From Mucilaginibacter sp. PPCGB 2223 (GTDB taxonomy: Bacteria; Bacteroidota; Bacteroidia; Sphingobacteriales; Sphingobacteriaceae), in contig NZ_MDJS01000002.1 in NCBI RefSeq assembly GCF_001705515.1, positions 1 through 64,000 on the forward strand: DNA of 64,000 nucleotides, read 5' to 3'. Below, one piece after another: positions 26,571 to 35,999 of the stretch. The stretch's first letter is position 1. Every line of letters begins with the position of its first letter. The notes beneath the pieces were generated by a model. That model was given only the letters and a program-made list of their open reading frames with translations. It was not told where the DNA came from and did not search any database. The position numbers and the translations under genes are program-made.

Positions 26571-27656
26571 ATGAAAAATAAATTACTGATAAAAAAGACC
26601 GGGATTTGCCTGATAACAATATGCACTGTTTGCAGTTTAGCATCGTGTACAAAAAACGATAAAGCTGCCCCCACACCAAATGTACCCGGTGTTGTTAATA
26701 CACCGCCACCGGGCGGCACTACTGCCGTACCACCGCAAGATGCTACCGTAAATTGGACAAAACTGAGCACCTTGAACGACACGATTACCGTATTGGAGGT
26801 ATTTGGCCATACAATTTATGCCGGTTCAAACAGCAATAACTTATATATCAGCTCGGACGAAGGAGCCTCGTGGGCTACATTAAAAGTTGGAAATAACACC
26901 GATATGGCCATCACCGCAATTAAGCTGTTTAATAATAAACTTTACGTTGGTACCGATAATAACGGAATATTTTCGAGTAACGACGGGGGGAAAACGTGGA
27001 CAAATTATATTAATAACCTGGTTGGTTATCCGGTTTCGTCATTTGCTGAGTTGAATAACAACTTATATGCATCGGCTGAAGATGATGGTGGTGTTCTTGT
27101 CTTAAACCAGGCCACAAACAATTGGATGCCGTTTAATAATAACCTGCCGGAAATTATCACCTCGTATGATGTTTTTAAAATAGTTAGTACAGGCAACACC
27201 TTAGCTGCGGCAGCCGGTGTTAACGGTACCTTTTATTTTTATGATTTTAACGCTAATCAATGGGTAAACTCCTATACAAACAGGTGGGGCATCCCGGTAA
27301 CTCAGTTGATCTATGATAAAGGCAGCCTTTTTGCCTATAATACCGAAGGAAAGATAATCCGGAGCGAAAACAACGGCGTAAGCTGGTATTACGACACTTT
27401 GGACTTGCAGACAACATTATCATCCAGATTTTACGAAAATGGCATTTTATACGCCGGGTCAATAAATGACTATATTTTAATAAACCAGGGCGTCAAAGGC
27501 GGCTGGATACAACACAGAGACAGAACTGCACCTGCCGGTTCTACCTGGGCAACCGGGCAGGAGTTTTTAGCCCAAATGCATTTAAATGCTATAGCAGAGG
27601 CTGATAATAAGCTGTTTTTGGGAACGGACAATGGCATTTATTTCAAAGTAAAATAA
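26571..27656 (+). CDS. BNR-type beta-propeller lipoprotein, paralogue 2
   Basis: 361 residues. Lipobox LASCTKND (Cys near 26), Pro/Thr-rich linker, then blades with LYISSDEGASW, IFSSNDGGKTW and IIRSENNGVSWYYD. Nearly the same blade order and loop words as paralogue 1 (NNKLYVGTD-NGIFSS, TWATGQE), which indicates a recent tandem duplication. Ends cleanly at IYFKVK. Confidence 0.87.
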   Translation: MKNKLLIKKTGICLITICTVCSLASCTKNDKAAPTPNVPGVVNTPPPGGTTAVPPQDATVNWTKLSTLNDTITVLEVFGHTIYAGSNSNNLYISSDEGASWATLKVGNNTDMAITAIKLFNNKLYVGTDNNGIFSSNDGGKTWTNYINNLVGYPVSSFAELNNNLYASAEDDGGVLVLNQATNNWMPFNNNLPEIITSYDVFKIVSTGNTLAAAAGVNGTFYFYDFNANQWVNSYTNRWGIPVTQLIYDKGSLFAYNTEGKIIRSENNGVSWYYDTLDLQTTLSSRFYENGILYAGSINDYILINQGVKGGWIQHRDRTAPAGSTWATGQEFLAQMHLNAIAEADNKLFLGTDNGIYFKVK

Positions 27657-27722
27657 AAACCACATTCTGATAAAAGTACAATCTGAGCTTGTAGTTTACA
27701 CTAACTACAAAACCTATCATAC

Positions 27723-28871
27723 ATGAAAACAAAAAAACAATTACAGGCAATAAACATTTACATAGTTGTATTATTTGCGATACTAAGCTTTGGAGCATGT
27801 AAAAAAGCTCATAACCCGACACCGGCAACACCACCTCAGGGTCCAGTTCCGGACAACTGGAAGCTGACCAATAACTTACCGGCCGAAAACTTTACTGCGC
27901 TTGAGGTCATCAATAACGTGATCTACGCCGGTTCGACCACATCGCACCGAGTTTATATGAGTGCCGATGGCGGAGTCAACTGGACAGCGTCCGCGCAGAT
28001 TGCCCCTAATGTGCAGATCAATCCCGGGATAGACATAACAGCTTTAACGGTATTTAAAAACAAAATATATGTAGGCGCTTCTGTATTTGAAAATGACACC
28101 AAACTTGCAGGCGTTGTTGAAGATGACATCTACTCAAGCAGTGACAGCGGTAAAACCTGGACCAATGAGCGGAGCTTAACTGGTGATATCACTTCGTTTG
28201 CGGCGTGGGACAATGATTTATATGCCTCGTCCTATGGTGATGGGATACTGAAGTTAAACGCCGCCACCAAACAATGGGAACCCTTTGTAAATGGGCTAAC
28301 ATCTTCATTTTTAAATTTAGACAGAATTGCGACTAAAGTTTTGGCTATCGGTACCGACTTGTTTGCGGGTACTGCCTACAGCTTTGCAGCATTTAATGGC
28401 ACACAACAGGGCTGGGTGCGAAAAAATTACTATAACCATACCCCGTATATTACTAATAATACGAACTGGTGGTCGGATTATACGATAGACCTGGTTTACA
28501 GCCCTTACAACTACGGCACCCTTTTGGGCCAGGTGTATATGGAGTATCCCACCAGGCAGGCTATTATGCGTAGCGATGACAAGGGCACAACCTGGAATGC
28601 AGATACACTCGATTTGAAATCAGATCTGAACAGATACACCATGCACGGCCTGCTTGCAGGCAGCACTAAATATTATTCCATCAGCAACGAGTATACTACA
28701 ACTATTATAGGTACCTGGATACAACACCGCGATAGGGCGGCTCCTGCCGGCACCACCTGGGCAAGCGGCGAGGAATTTATACCCTCTGTTTGGTCGTCGG
28801 CCATAAAGGAATTTAATGGGAAGCTTTTTTTGGCGACAAATAAAGGGCTTTATTTCAAATATAATAATTGA
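27723..28871 (+). CDS. BNR-type beta-propeller lipoprotein, paralogue 3
   Basis: 382 residues. Signal with lipobox FGACKKAH (Cys near 26). Blades carry VYMSADGGVNW, IYSSSDSGKTW and IMRSDDKGTTW, and the closing region WIQHRDRAAPAGTTWASGEEF is shared with the paralogues. It is more like paralogue 4 than 1 or 2 (shared EVINNVIYAGS/EKINNVIYASS start). The S41 peptidase gene starts eight bases after it. Confidence 0.87.
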   Translation: MKTKKQLQAINIYIVVLFAILSFGACKKAHNPTPATPPQGPVPDNWKLTNNLPAENFTALEVINNVIYAGSTTSHRVYMSADGGVNWTASAQIAPNVQINPGIDITALTVFKNKIYVGASVFENDTKLAGVVEDDIYSSSDSGKTWTNERSLTGDITSFAAWDNDLYASSYGDGILKLNAATKQWEPFVNGLTSSFLNLDRIATKVLAIGTDLFAGTAYSFAAFNGTQQGWVRKNYYNHTPYITNNTNWWSDYTIDLVYSPYNYGTLLGQVYMEYPTRQAIMRSDDKGTTWNADTLDLKSDLNRYTMHGLLAGSTKYYSISNEYTTTIIGTWIQHRDRAAPAGTTWASGEEFIPSVWSSAIKEFNGKLFLATNKGLYFKYNN

Positions 28872-28878
28872 ATTGCCC

Positions 28879-30267
28879 ATGGTAAGACAAATTCTCATCC
28901 TATTCTTTTTGCTGATTATTACCAATTTTTCATTTGCCCAAAGTTGCGACTGCAGAACCGAATTGCTATTTCTGAAAAAGCAAATTGAAACCAATTATTC
29001 AGGATTCAAGGATAAAGTTAAGAGCAGTAACCGGGCTCAATATGATGCGATTTCGACAGAAGTTTTAAAACAAGCGACACAAGATACAAAGTCAACTTAC
29101 TGCCTGAGGTTGATGAACGAGTGGTTGAGTTTTTTCAAGGATGGACATATTTATATTGGTATGGCAGATACCGTTGCGATCAACAAACTGATCAGGGAAA
29201 CCGAGGTGATATCAATTACGCCACAAAACCTAACCAGGCTTAAAATCTCAAAAAACGCCGAAGGAGTTTATTACAGTTCTGATTCAACTTATAAAATTGC
29301 CATCATAAAAAACAAAACAAGCTTCAGGGATTATGCAGGCGTAATTCTTACTTCAAAATCGTCGTTCTGGAAGCCCGGCCAGGTTAAGATGGAATTAAAG
29401 CAGACTACTAAATCTGCTTTTAAAGCTTATTATTATTCAAAAGACCATAGTATACAGGTGCTTAACTATAGTTTTGATGGTAAATCTTTAAATAATGGCG
29501 ACTGGACTAAGGAAGGCATAATAGCAGCAAGTGCTAACACGCAAACCTTTGTACCTGTTCAGTTTAAGAGCCTGTCAGACAGAACATCTTATATCCGTAT
29601 CGGAACATTTGATGAAGGAAACAGTAAGGCCATCGACTCTGTTTTTAAAGCGAATGAAAGTTCGTTAAAATCAAAGCCCAATTTAATACTCGACCTGCGT
29701 GGAAACGGCGGGGGCGCCGACTTTGCATTCTACCCCATACTGCCTTATTTATATACTAACCCTATTTACAATATTGGAACAGATGTTTTGGCAACTGATG
29801 ACAATATTAAATCATGGTTACCTATACTTAGCAATAATAATTTCCCACAATCAACTAAGGATGCTATTAAAAATAACATCACAAAAATGCAGGAACATAT
29901 CGGTCGGTATGTAAGCTTATCTGACGATGATACAACCAAGTTTGAAAAAATTGAGCCCTACCCCCAAAAAATAGTTATTTTGATTGATAACCATTGTGCA
30001 AGTACAACGGAACAACTGCTGTTAACAGCCTTGCAGAGCAAAAAAGTAACTTTAATGGGGCAGCGTACTGCCGGTGTGCTCGATCATGCAAGCGTGCGGT
30101 CTGCGCCTTTTCCATGTTCACATTTCACTTTGTATTATGCCACTACGCGCAGCAGGCGAATTGACCAGGGAAAAGGGATTGATGACACCGGTGGCATTAA
30201 ACCCAATATTGTATTGCCATTTGATCAGAACTGGATAACAGAAGCAACAAAGTATTTAGAGAAATAG
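28879..30267 (+). CDS. secreted S41-family peptidase
   Basis: 462 residues from the ATG at 28879. An upstream in-frame ATG at 28816 lies inside the previous gene and would spoil the signal peptide, so the later start is chosen. Signal peptide MVRQILILFFLLIITNFSFAQ. The tail-specific protease domain has LDLRGNGGGADF near 271 and the Ser region NHCASTTEQ near 370, followed by VTLMGQRTAG, where the catalytic Lys is normally found; here the position is an Arg/Thr stretch, so activity is uncertain. Lies within the propeller operon. Confidence 0.82.
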   Translation: MVRQILILFFLLIITNFSFAQSCDCRTELLFLKKQIETNYSGFKDKVKSSNRAQYDAISTEVLKQATQDTKSTYCLRLMNEWLSFFKDGHIYIGMADTVAINKLIRETEVISITPQNLTRLKISKNAEGVYYSSDSTYKIAIIKNKTSFRDYAGVILTSKSSFWKPGQVKMELKQTTKSAFKAYYYSKDHSIQVLNYSFDGKSLNNGDWTKEGIIAASANTQTFVPVQFKSLSDRTSYIRIGTFDEGNSKAIDSVFKANESSLKSKPNLILDLRGNGGGADFAFYPILPYLYTNPIYNIGTDVLATDDNIKSWLPILSNNNFPQSTKDAIKNNITKMQEHIGRYVSLSDDDTTKFEKIEPYPQKIVILIDNHCASTTEQLLLTALQSKKVTLMGQRTAGVLDHASVRSAPFPCSHFTLYYATTRSRRIDQGKGIDDTGGIKPNIVLPFDQNWITEATKYLEK

Positions 30268-30314
30268 CAAGACGGGCTTGGCAACCGGAAGATATTTTTT
30301 GCCGTTACGTTATC

Positions 30315-30809
30315 ATGCAGACAATAAAAAACAAGATACTCGACAAATTAAGACACTCCAAAAAACTTAATTATCTGTTCATTACCGCTTTTTTATTAAG
30401 CACAATAATATTAATCATAGGCTGCTCTGCAGGCAAAAACTATAAAATAGCTAAAAGCAGGCAGGAAATATTGAAAACCGAGAAAGATTTTGAAGCAGCG
30501 GTTAAGCAGGAGGGTATGATGGCTTTTGCAAAATTTGCCGCAGAGGATGCTGTCATAAACAGGGGCGATAAGTTGATCAAAGGGAAAAACGCCATAGCGA
30601 TGTATTACGGAGCGGGAAAAACAAACAGTCAGTTGACCTGGACCGCTGAATTTGTAGCAGTGTCCGCTTCCGGCGACCTGGGGTATACTTACGGGAATTA
30701 TACCTATACAGTAAAAGACCCCACCGGCAAAACAACGGATCATACGGGTATATTCCATACCGTCTGGAAAAAACAAACCGATGGTAAATGGAAATTTGTT
30801 TGGGATTAG
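30315..30809 (+). CDS. DUF4440/NTF2-like lipoprotein
   Basis: 164 residues. N-terminal hydrophobic segment ending in the lipobox IIGCSAGK (Cys near 37), then an NTF2-like fold: EKDFEAAVKQEGMMAFAKFAAEDAVINRGDK is the DUF4440 opening, and the end reads HTVWKKQTDGKWKFVWD. Such domains bind small ligands or act as isomerase-like scaffolds. The role here is unknown. It lies between the S41 peptidase and propeller paralogue 4, about 12 bp before the latter. Confidence 0.85.
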   Translation: MQTIKNKILDKLRHSKKLNYLFITAFLLSTIILIIGCSAGKNYKIAKSRQEILKTEKDFEAAVKQEGMMAFAKFAAEDAVINRGDKLIKGKNAIAMYYGAGKTNSQLTWTAEFVAVSASGDLGYTYGNYTYTVKDPTGKTTDHTGIFHTVWKKQTDGKWKFVWD

Positions 30810-30821
30810 TGATATCAAAAA

Positions 30822-31955
30822 ATGGAATCAGGTAAAAATAAAAAAACATACAACACCATTATTGCAGCCATCGTTCTATGCATTTTGGCTTTTGCATCGT
30901 GCAAAAAACAATCAGATGATGGTGCTGCTGTTACTACACCGGTAATCGTACCGCCCAACGATGGCACAGCAAACTGGACAAGGGTAACAACATTGCCAAA
31001 CGAGCCTTTTAGTGTCATCGAAAAAATAAATAATGTGATCTATGCGTCCTCTCTTTCTTCGGCAAAAATTTATATGAGCGCTGATAATGGCACCAGTTGG
31101 ACGGCATCATCCCCAATTTTACCCGGGATCGAGATAACGGCTATCTCGGCATTTAAAAACAGGATATACGCCGGGACATTTCTGGACGATACTTTTTTCA
31201 GTACCGATAATGGTAAAACCTGGAAAGATGCACAGAACATAGTTACCAATATAGCTTCCTTTGCTGCATGGAATAATAATTTGTACAGTGCATCCTATAA
31301 TTGGGGTGTCCAGGTCCTCGATACGCTTACCAACCAATGGCATCCGTTCATCAATGGGTTCCCGGTCCCGTTTACAGATCGTGCTACCAGGGTGCTTACA
31401 ATTGATTCGACCCTTGGTGCAGCTACTGTAAATTCATTTGCGGTGTACGATACGAAGCAGCAATTGTGGCGAACACATACTTATCCTCCAGACGTAAAAG
31501 CGCCTTATTATGTTGTAGATATGGTTTATAACAACGGCACTATCCTTGCTCAAACTTATGCCGACGCAAAAAACGTACAATATTTAATACGTTCGGATGA
31601 CAAAGGCCTTACCTGGCACCAGGACTCACAGGGATTCAGAACCGACATTGCTAACTATACGATGATGGGCTTCGGCATCGGAGTTAATAATTATTATGCT
31701 ATAGTTAACCAGGCCCCAAATGGTACATGGGTACAAAAACGTAATAAGTCGGCCCCAAATGGCGCTTCATGGGCCACAGGAGAAGAGTTTTTACCCAAGT
31801 TCCATTCTCATTGCATCAGGGAATATAACAACAGGATCTTTCTGGCGACGGATAGCGGTGTTATGTTAAGACCGATGGGACCATTAAACTTGAAATGGAT
31901 CAAAGTAAACGCAATTATTTGCAGTTGGCTGAAGGTTCTTTTGGATCGGAACTGA
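30822..31955 (+). CDS. BNR-type beta-propeller lipoprotein, paralogue 4, with extended C-terminus
   Basis: 377 residues. Lipobox FASCKKQS (Cys near 27); blades with IYMSADNGTSW, FFSTDNGKTW and LIRSDDKGLTW. The other three paralogues stop shortly after the word LATDSG/LGTDNG plus about six residues. This one continues for a further 24 or so residues (PLNLKWIKVNAIICSWLKVL), which look like translated intergenic DNA. The original stop seems to have been lost. The next gene begins 27 bp later. Confidence 0.85.
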   Translation: MESGKNKKTYNTIIAAIVLCILAFASCKKQSDDGAAVTTPVIVPPNDGTANWTRVTTLPNEPFSVIEKINNVIYASSLSSAKIYMSADNGTSWTASSPILPGIEITAISAFKNRIYAGTFLDDTFFSTDNGKTWKDAQNIVTNIASFAAWNNNLYSASYNWGVQVLDTLTNQWHPFINGFPVPFTDRATRVLTIDSTLGAATVNSFAVYDTKQQLWRTHTYPPDVKAPYYVVDMVYNNGTILAQTYADAKNVQYLIRSDDKGLTWHQDSQGFRTDIANYTMMGFGIGVNNYYAIVNQAPNGTWVQKRNKSAPNGASWATGEEFLPKFHSHCIREYNNRIFLATDSGVMLRPMGPLNLKWIKVNAIICSWLKVLLDRN

Positions 31956-31982
31956 AGGCTGGTTTGTTTAAACAGTAAAAAA

Positions 31983-33266
31983 ATGGCAAAAACTACGAAT
32001 ACATGTTGGGTTGCTTTTGCAGCAATGATCTTTGTTTATAGCAGCGTATCCGGTCAAAAAATACCAACCCGAAACGAAGTTGAAAAACTGGCAGACAGTT
32101 CATACCAGGAGAAAAAATACCAGGCTGCCACTATTTTATACGAATCTCTTTTGAAAAGGACCGATTTCCTGGCAAAGCGTTCGACCATAATGTATAATAT
32201 TGCCTGTTGCCTCAACCTGCAGGGAAAGAAAGACTCAGCTTTAATTATGCTGAAACAAGCTATCAAAACTGGTTATGGAAACAAAACAAACCTTTTAGCC
32301 GATAAAGACCTGGCCACGCTGCATGCCGATCCCAATTGGGCCCCTATCATCAAAAGTGTTAAGGAAAGTAAAAAAATATTAAATACCGATCCCAGAAAGG
32401 TTAGGTTGATTACGGAAGATATACATAGGTTTTGGAAGGCCTACGATAAGGCGCTAAAGGACACTGCCCATTTTAAACAGATCTTTAAAAAGGAATATTT
32501 TGATAAAGCAAGCAAGGGGATGGACGATTATATGAGTTTAAAGGTAAGTAGCATTGATTTTTTTGTGGACCATATCAAATTGGCGCCGCAATATTACAAG
32601 GCGATCCGAAAAACTTCATTGCAGGTAGATAATTTTAAATCAACATTTACAAACTCGTTTGTCAGGCTAAAGGAGCTTTACCCGGCTGCAAAATTCCCTG
32701 ATGTTTACTTTCTAATCGGTGCATTTACAAGTGGTGGCACTGTATCAAATACCGGCTTATTGATCGGAGTGAACCAGTATTGCAAAAGCGATGGCATCCC
32801 GACGGATGAGTTGAGCTTTGGGCTAAAGACGAGGATGGGAGATTTTAAATACTTGCCGAATATAATTGCTCACGAGCTTATCCATTACCAGCAAGATGGG
32901 TTAAAGGAAGATACAACCACCTTAAGTTATGTGATACGCGAAGGAATGGCCGATATGATTGGTGAACTGATAAGTGGGAACAACGCCAATGCGGCCCTGC
33001 ATGACTGGGCAAATGGAAAAGAAAAGATGATATGGAGACGATTTGAAAAAGACATGTACTATAACCGGTACGGCAATTGGATCGCTAACTCACAACAGGC
33101 CACTCCGGACAATCTGCCCGATCAGGGTTATTGGGTAGGATACCAGATATGCAAAGCCTATTATGATAAAAGCGACGATAAGAACAAGGCTGTTAACGAT
33201 ATGCTGAACATTAAGGACTATAAGGCTTTTTATGAAAAAAGCGGCGTTGCCAAATTATTTCAATAG
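31983..33266 (+). CDS. secreted zinc metallopeptidase of the DUF2268 type with TPR start
   Basis: 427 residues. Signal peptide (about 1-24), TPR-like repeats near 30-110, then a gluzincin-like domain with HELIHYQ near 297 (HExxH) and a downstream Glu in REGMADMIGEL near 319 as probable third zinc ligand. Predicted periplasmic. The family resemblance is to DUF2268 predicted Zn-dependent proteases. Same strand as the propellers and spaced like an operon member. Confidence 0.85.
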   Translation: MAKTTNTCWVAFAAMIFVYSSVSGQKIPTRNEVEKLADSSYQEKKYQAATILYESLLKRTDFLAKRSTIMYNIACCLNLQGKKDSALIMLKQAIKTGYGNKTNLLADKDLATLHADPNWAPIIKSVKESKKILNTDPRKVRLITEDIHRFWKAYDKALKDTAHFKQIFKKEYFDKASKGMDDYMSLKVSSIDFFVDHIKLAPQYYKAIRKTSLQVDNFKSTFTNSFVRLKELYPAAKFPDVYFLIGAFTSGGTVSNTGLLIGVNQYCKSDGIPTDELSFGLKTRMGDFKYLPNIIAHELIHYQQDGLKEDTTTLSYVIREGMADMIGELISGNNANAALHDWANGKEKMIWRRFEKDMYYNRYGNWIANSQQATPDNLPDQGYWVGYQICKAYYDKSDDKNKAVNDMLNIKDYKAFYEKSGVAKLFQ

Positions 33267-33305
33267 TCGATCTCAGCTTATTACATATATCTTAAATATT
33301 CAAAA

Positions 33306-33995
33306 ATGAAAAAACTTGGGCTTATCGGCGGAATTAGCTGGGTATCAACTGCAGACTATTACAGGCTGATCAACCAGGGAGCCAATGATAAATTGGGTGG
33401 ATTAAATTTTGCCGAATGCATTATTTATTCGTTCAATTATGCGGATATTAAAAAAAACAACGACAATAATGATTGGGACAAAACTTTTGCCAGGGTATTA
33501 GAAGCTGCTGAGTATCTCAAAGATGCGGGCGCCGAAGGCCTTATATTATGTGCAAATACCATGCACCTGATTGCCGACCGGCTACAGGAAGTGATCGGAC
33601 TACCTATCATTCATATCGCTACTGCCACTGCGAATGATATTAAAAGATCAGCGCTAAAAAAAGTTGGCCTGTTAGGCACACGTTTTACCATGGAACTTGA
33701 TTTTTTCAGATCAAAACTGGCCGATCAGGACATTGATACCATTATCCCCGGTATTGACGATCGCCTATTTATTCAGGAAACTATTTATAATGAGTTGGGT
33801 AAGGGTATTATAGTTAAACAAACCAAAGAGCGCTATATCGCCATTGTTAATGAATTGATTTCATCGGGGGCGGAAGGAATAATATTAGGCTGTACTGAAA
33901 TTCCGTTGGTGGTGCAACCCGTTGACGTAAAAATAAAGATATTTGATACAACTCAGATACATGCCCGGGCAGCTGTTGAATTTGCATTAGGTTAA
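33306..33995 (+). CDS. aspartate/glutamate racemase family protein
   Basis: 229 residues, cytoplasmic. MKKLGLIGGISWVST is the typical start. The two catalytic Cys are present: LCANTMH (Cys82) and LGCTEIPL (Cys near 196). It probably interconverts L- and D-aspartate or a related amino acid without cofactor. Last gene on this strand before the minus-strand ORF at 34028; the link to the propeller genes is positional only. Confidence 0.92.
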   Translation: MKKLGLIGGISWVSTADYYRLINQGANDKLGGLNFAECIIYSFNYADIKKNNDNNDWDKTFARVLEAAEYLKDAGAEGLILCANTMHLIADRLQEVIGLPIIHIATATANDIKRSALKKVGLLGTRFTMELDFFRSKLADQDIDTIIPGIDDRLFIQETIYNELGKGIIVKQTKERYIAIVNELISSGAEGIILGCTEIPLVVQPVDVKIKIFDTTQIHARAAVEFALG

Positions 33996-34027
33996 AGTAA
34001 TTACTGTATAAAGCTCCTGGTTAGTAT

Positions 34028-34438
34028 TTAGCCCCGTAAATGTGAAAAACAAAATGCTAAAATTATCCAGCCAATTTCGATAGCGCGCAATGTGGAGGCA
34101 CAAATCCGGATGATCCCTCGGGTGATGCTCCTATGGTAGAGCGCACCCAGGTCGGGATAGAACACTCGCGCGCATTCGGCCAGCATGTCGGCTGAGTGCA
34201 CGTGCAGGTGCAGTTTGTGCCGCATCTCACGTTTGGTTATCAGGTCAAACATGCAATTGTGCTTTTTCGCCAGTGCCTCTATACGCTTCAGTATCAGCTT
34301 TATTGCTCTGGTGTGCCTTCGCACTGGCGACACCTTGACGATGATGGCCTGCACATTGCGCTTCCTGACATAGCGCTTGTACCGGTTGATGATCCGCCGC
34401 GCCCTGGTGGTTCGAGTCTTGCTGCCTTGATCAAACAA
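34028..34438 (-). CDS. small basic protein of unknown function
   Basis: 136 residues, very rich in Arg, Lys and His in the first 100 (RARRIINRYKRYVRKR near 12-27), then a hydrophobic C-terminus. It reads like a real protein with amphipathic helices, and its sequence is distinctly more G+C-rich than the intergenic DNA around it. No family recognised and no clear ribosome-binding site. Open frames on the other strand overlap it, so coding status is uncertain. Confidence 0.4.
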   Translation of the reverse strand: MFDQGSKTRTTRARRIINRYKRYVRKRNVQAIIVKVSPVRRHTRAIKLILKRIEALAKKHNCMFDLITKREMRHKLHLHVHSADMLAECARVFYPDLGALYHRSITRGIIRICASTLRAIEIGWIILAFCFSHLRG

Positions 34439-34646
34439 GCTTCTATTCTATTTGAGTTAGAATGAGCTCCCAATATAGTCTAAAAAACATTTTAAGTTCT
34501 GTTAGAGCCACTTAAAACGCAGTTTCTATATACAAGGGCTACATTTTTGCTTTATACATGATAACAATAGGTAAAGTTTGTGTGGACTTGAATGTGTACA
34601 AATGAGCCCCCAATAAGTTGATTTGCATTGTGGATTGTTATTTGAA
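34439..34646. other. A+T-rich gap with a short direct repeat
   Basis: AATGAGCTCCCAATA (34461-34475) and AATGAGCCCCCAATA (34601-34615) differ at one base and lie 140 bp apart in the same orientation. They could be ends of a lost insertion or two protein-binding sites. No gene seen. Confidence 0.45.
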
Positions 34647-34701
34647 TTTGATTATTTAAAATCTAATTGTATACTTGTAATATATACTAAATCTATAGAT
34701 A
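34647..34701 (+). promoter_or_regulatory. promoter and CTATAG operator before tRNA-Cys
   Basis: -33 TTTG (34647-34650), 19 bp, then -7 TATACTTG (34670-34677), a good Bacteroidota promoter. ACTAAATCTATAGAT follows at 34686-34700, around the expected transcription start. The same 15-mer occurs in reverse orientation at 36057-36071, at the same kind of position before the cysteine leader. Confidence 0.6.
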
Positions 34702-34727
34702 ATATAGTTTATTTAAAGCAATAGTCA

Positions 34728-34799
34728 GGTGGAGTGGCCGAGAGGTTAGGCAGAGGACTGCAAATCCTGTTACGATGGTTCGAACCCATCCTCACACCT
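34728..34799 (+). tRNA. tRNA-Cys (GCA) with a bulged acceptor stem
   Basis: Anticodon loop CTGCAAA gives GCA. D arm and T arm (GATGG-TTCGAAC-CCATC) are regular, and U73 is the Cys discriminator. The acceptor 5' strand GGTGGAG pairs with CTC-CACC only if one extra A is bulged out (CTCACACC), and pair 27-43 of the anticodon stem is G-G. No CCA encoded. It may be a weakened paralogue or a tRNA-like leader element, as it lies 38 bp before the FGE-like gene. Confidence 0.75.
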
Positions 34800-34837
34800 C
34801 TTAAGAGATCTCCTGTCAGGACAGAACATGAATGTAA

Positions 34838-35986
34838 ATGAAAGCGAAAACTATATTGATTAGCAGCCTGACTATATTAATAGCCGGATGCAAGCATAAA
34901 AACGAAAACAGCAATAAAGTTTATATTGAAGCCGGCATTGCCCGCCCTTTAAAAAAAGTTGCTTTATGTTGCGAGTCACGTATCCCCGCCCGTTTCGTAG
35001 GCATGACCATTTCGGTTGAACCGGTTCTGCATAACTCCCCGGCAGCGGCTAATCACGATCACATGGTATGGATACCGGCCGGAACCTATTTGATGGGCGC
35101 TGATAATAAACAGGCCCTACCTGATGAATACCCGAAGCACAAGGTGCATGTGGACGGTTTTTGGATGGACATTACCGAAGTTACCAATGCAGCCTTCGCC
35201 AAATTTGTGAAGGCGACGGGATACGTAACAACCGCCGAAAAAAAACCGGATTGGAACGTTTTGAAAAAACAGCTCCCGCCCGGCACGCCAAAACCGGCAG
35301 ATAGCCTGCTTGTAGCAGCATCATTGGTGTTCGTACCTTCAAAAAAACCCGTTAGCCTGGATGATTACAGCCAGTGGTGGGCCTGGAAAAAGGGCGCCAG
35401 CTGGAAACACCCGCATGGGCCGGGCAGTAACATTGTTGGCAAAGGGAATTATCCGGTGGTGCATATCTCCTATTTCGATGCTGTAGCGTATTGTAAATGG
35501 GCGGGTAAACGTTTACCCACCGAAGCAGAGTGGGAGTGGGCCGCGCGCGGAGGATTGACCAATAACATCTACCCTTGGGGTAACGAAAATGTAAACACGG
35601 GTAAACCTAAAGCCAACACGTGGGAAGGCAGTTTTCCGTATAAAAACACCTTGAAAGACCATTTCTATGGGCTGGCTCCGGTTGCATCGTTTGCAGCGAA
35701 TGGTTACGGTTTGTATGATATGGCCGGAAATGTTTGGGAATGGTGCGCCGATTATTACGATTACCGATATTACGGCAAGCTCAATCCGCAGGGTGTGAGT
35801 AATCCTAAAGGCCCTGCAGTATCATTCGATCCTGATGAACCAAATGCTCAAAAACGGGTGGTTCGTGGCGGATCATTTTTATGCAACGAAAGCTATTGTA
35901 CTGGGTACAGAGTTGCACGCCGTATGAAAACCACCGAGGACAGCGGCATGGAACACCTGGGTTTCAGGTGCGTTCAAAATCAGTAA
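34838..35986 (+). CDS. formylglycine-generating-enzyme-family lipoprotein
   Basis: 382 residues. Lipobox LIAGCKHK (Cys near 18). The FGE-sulfatase domain (about 70-380) opens with MVWIPAGTYLMGAD, contains LPTEAEWEWAARGG near 225 and YDMAGNVWEWCADYY, and ends with RGGSFLCNESYCTGYR. The Cys pair at about 349 and 354 matches the copper-binding catalytic pair of true FGEs, and the closing DSGMEHLGFRC is conserved. It should convert the motif Cys of sulfatases to formylglycine in the periplasm. The two sulfatases at 41641 and 44250 are the obvious clients. Confidence 0.92.
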   Translation: MKAKTILISSLTILIAGCKHKNENSNKVYIEAGIARPLKKVALCCESRIPARFVGMTISVEPVLHNSPAAANHDHMVWIPAGTYLMGADNKQALPDEYPKHKVHVDGFWMDITEVTNAAFAKFVKATGYVTTAEKKPDWNVLKKQLPPGTPKPADSLLVAASLVFVPSKKPVSLDDYSQWWAWKKGASWKHPHGPGSNIVGKGNYPVVHISYFDAVAYCKWAGKRLPTEAEWEWAARGGLTNNIYPWGNENVNTGKPKANTWEGSFPYKNTLKDHFYGLAPVASFAANGYGLYDMAGNVWEWCADYYDYRYYGKLNPQGVSNPKGPAVSFDPDEPNAQKRVVRGGSFLCNESYCTGYRVARRMKTTEDSGMEHLGFRCVQNQ

Positions 35987-35999
35987 AAGGCACATTACC

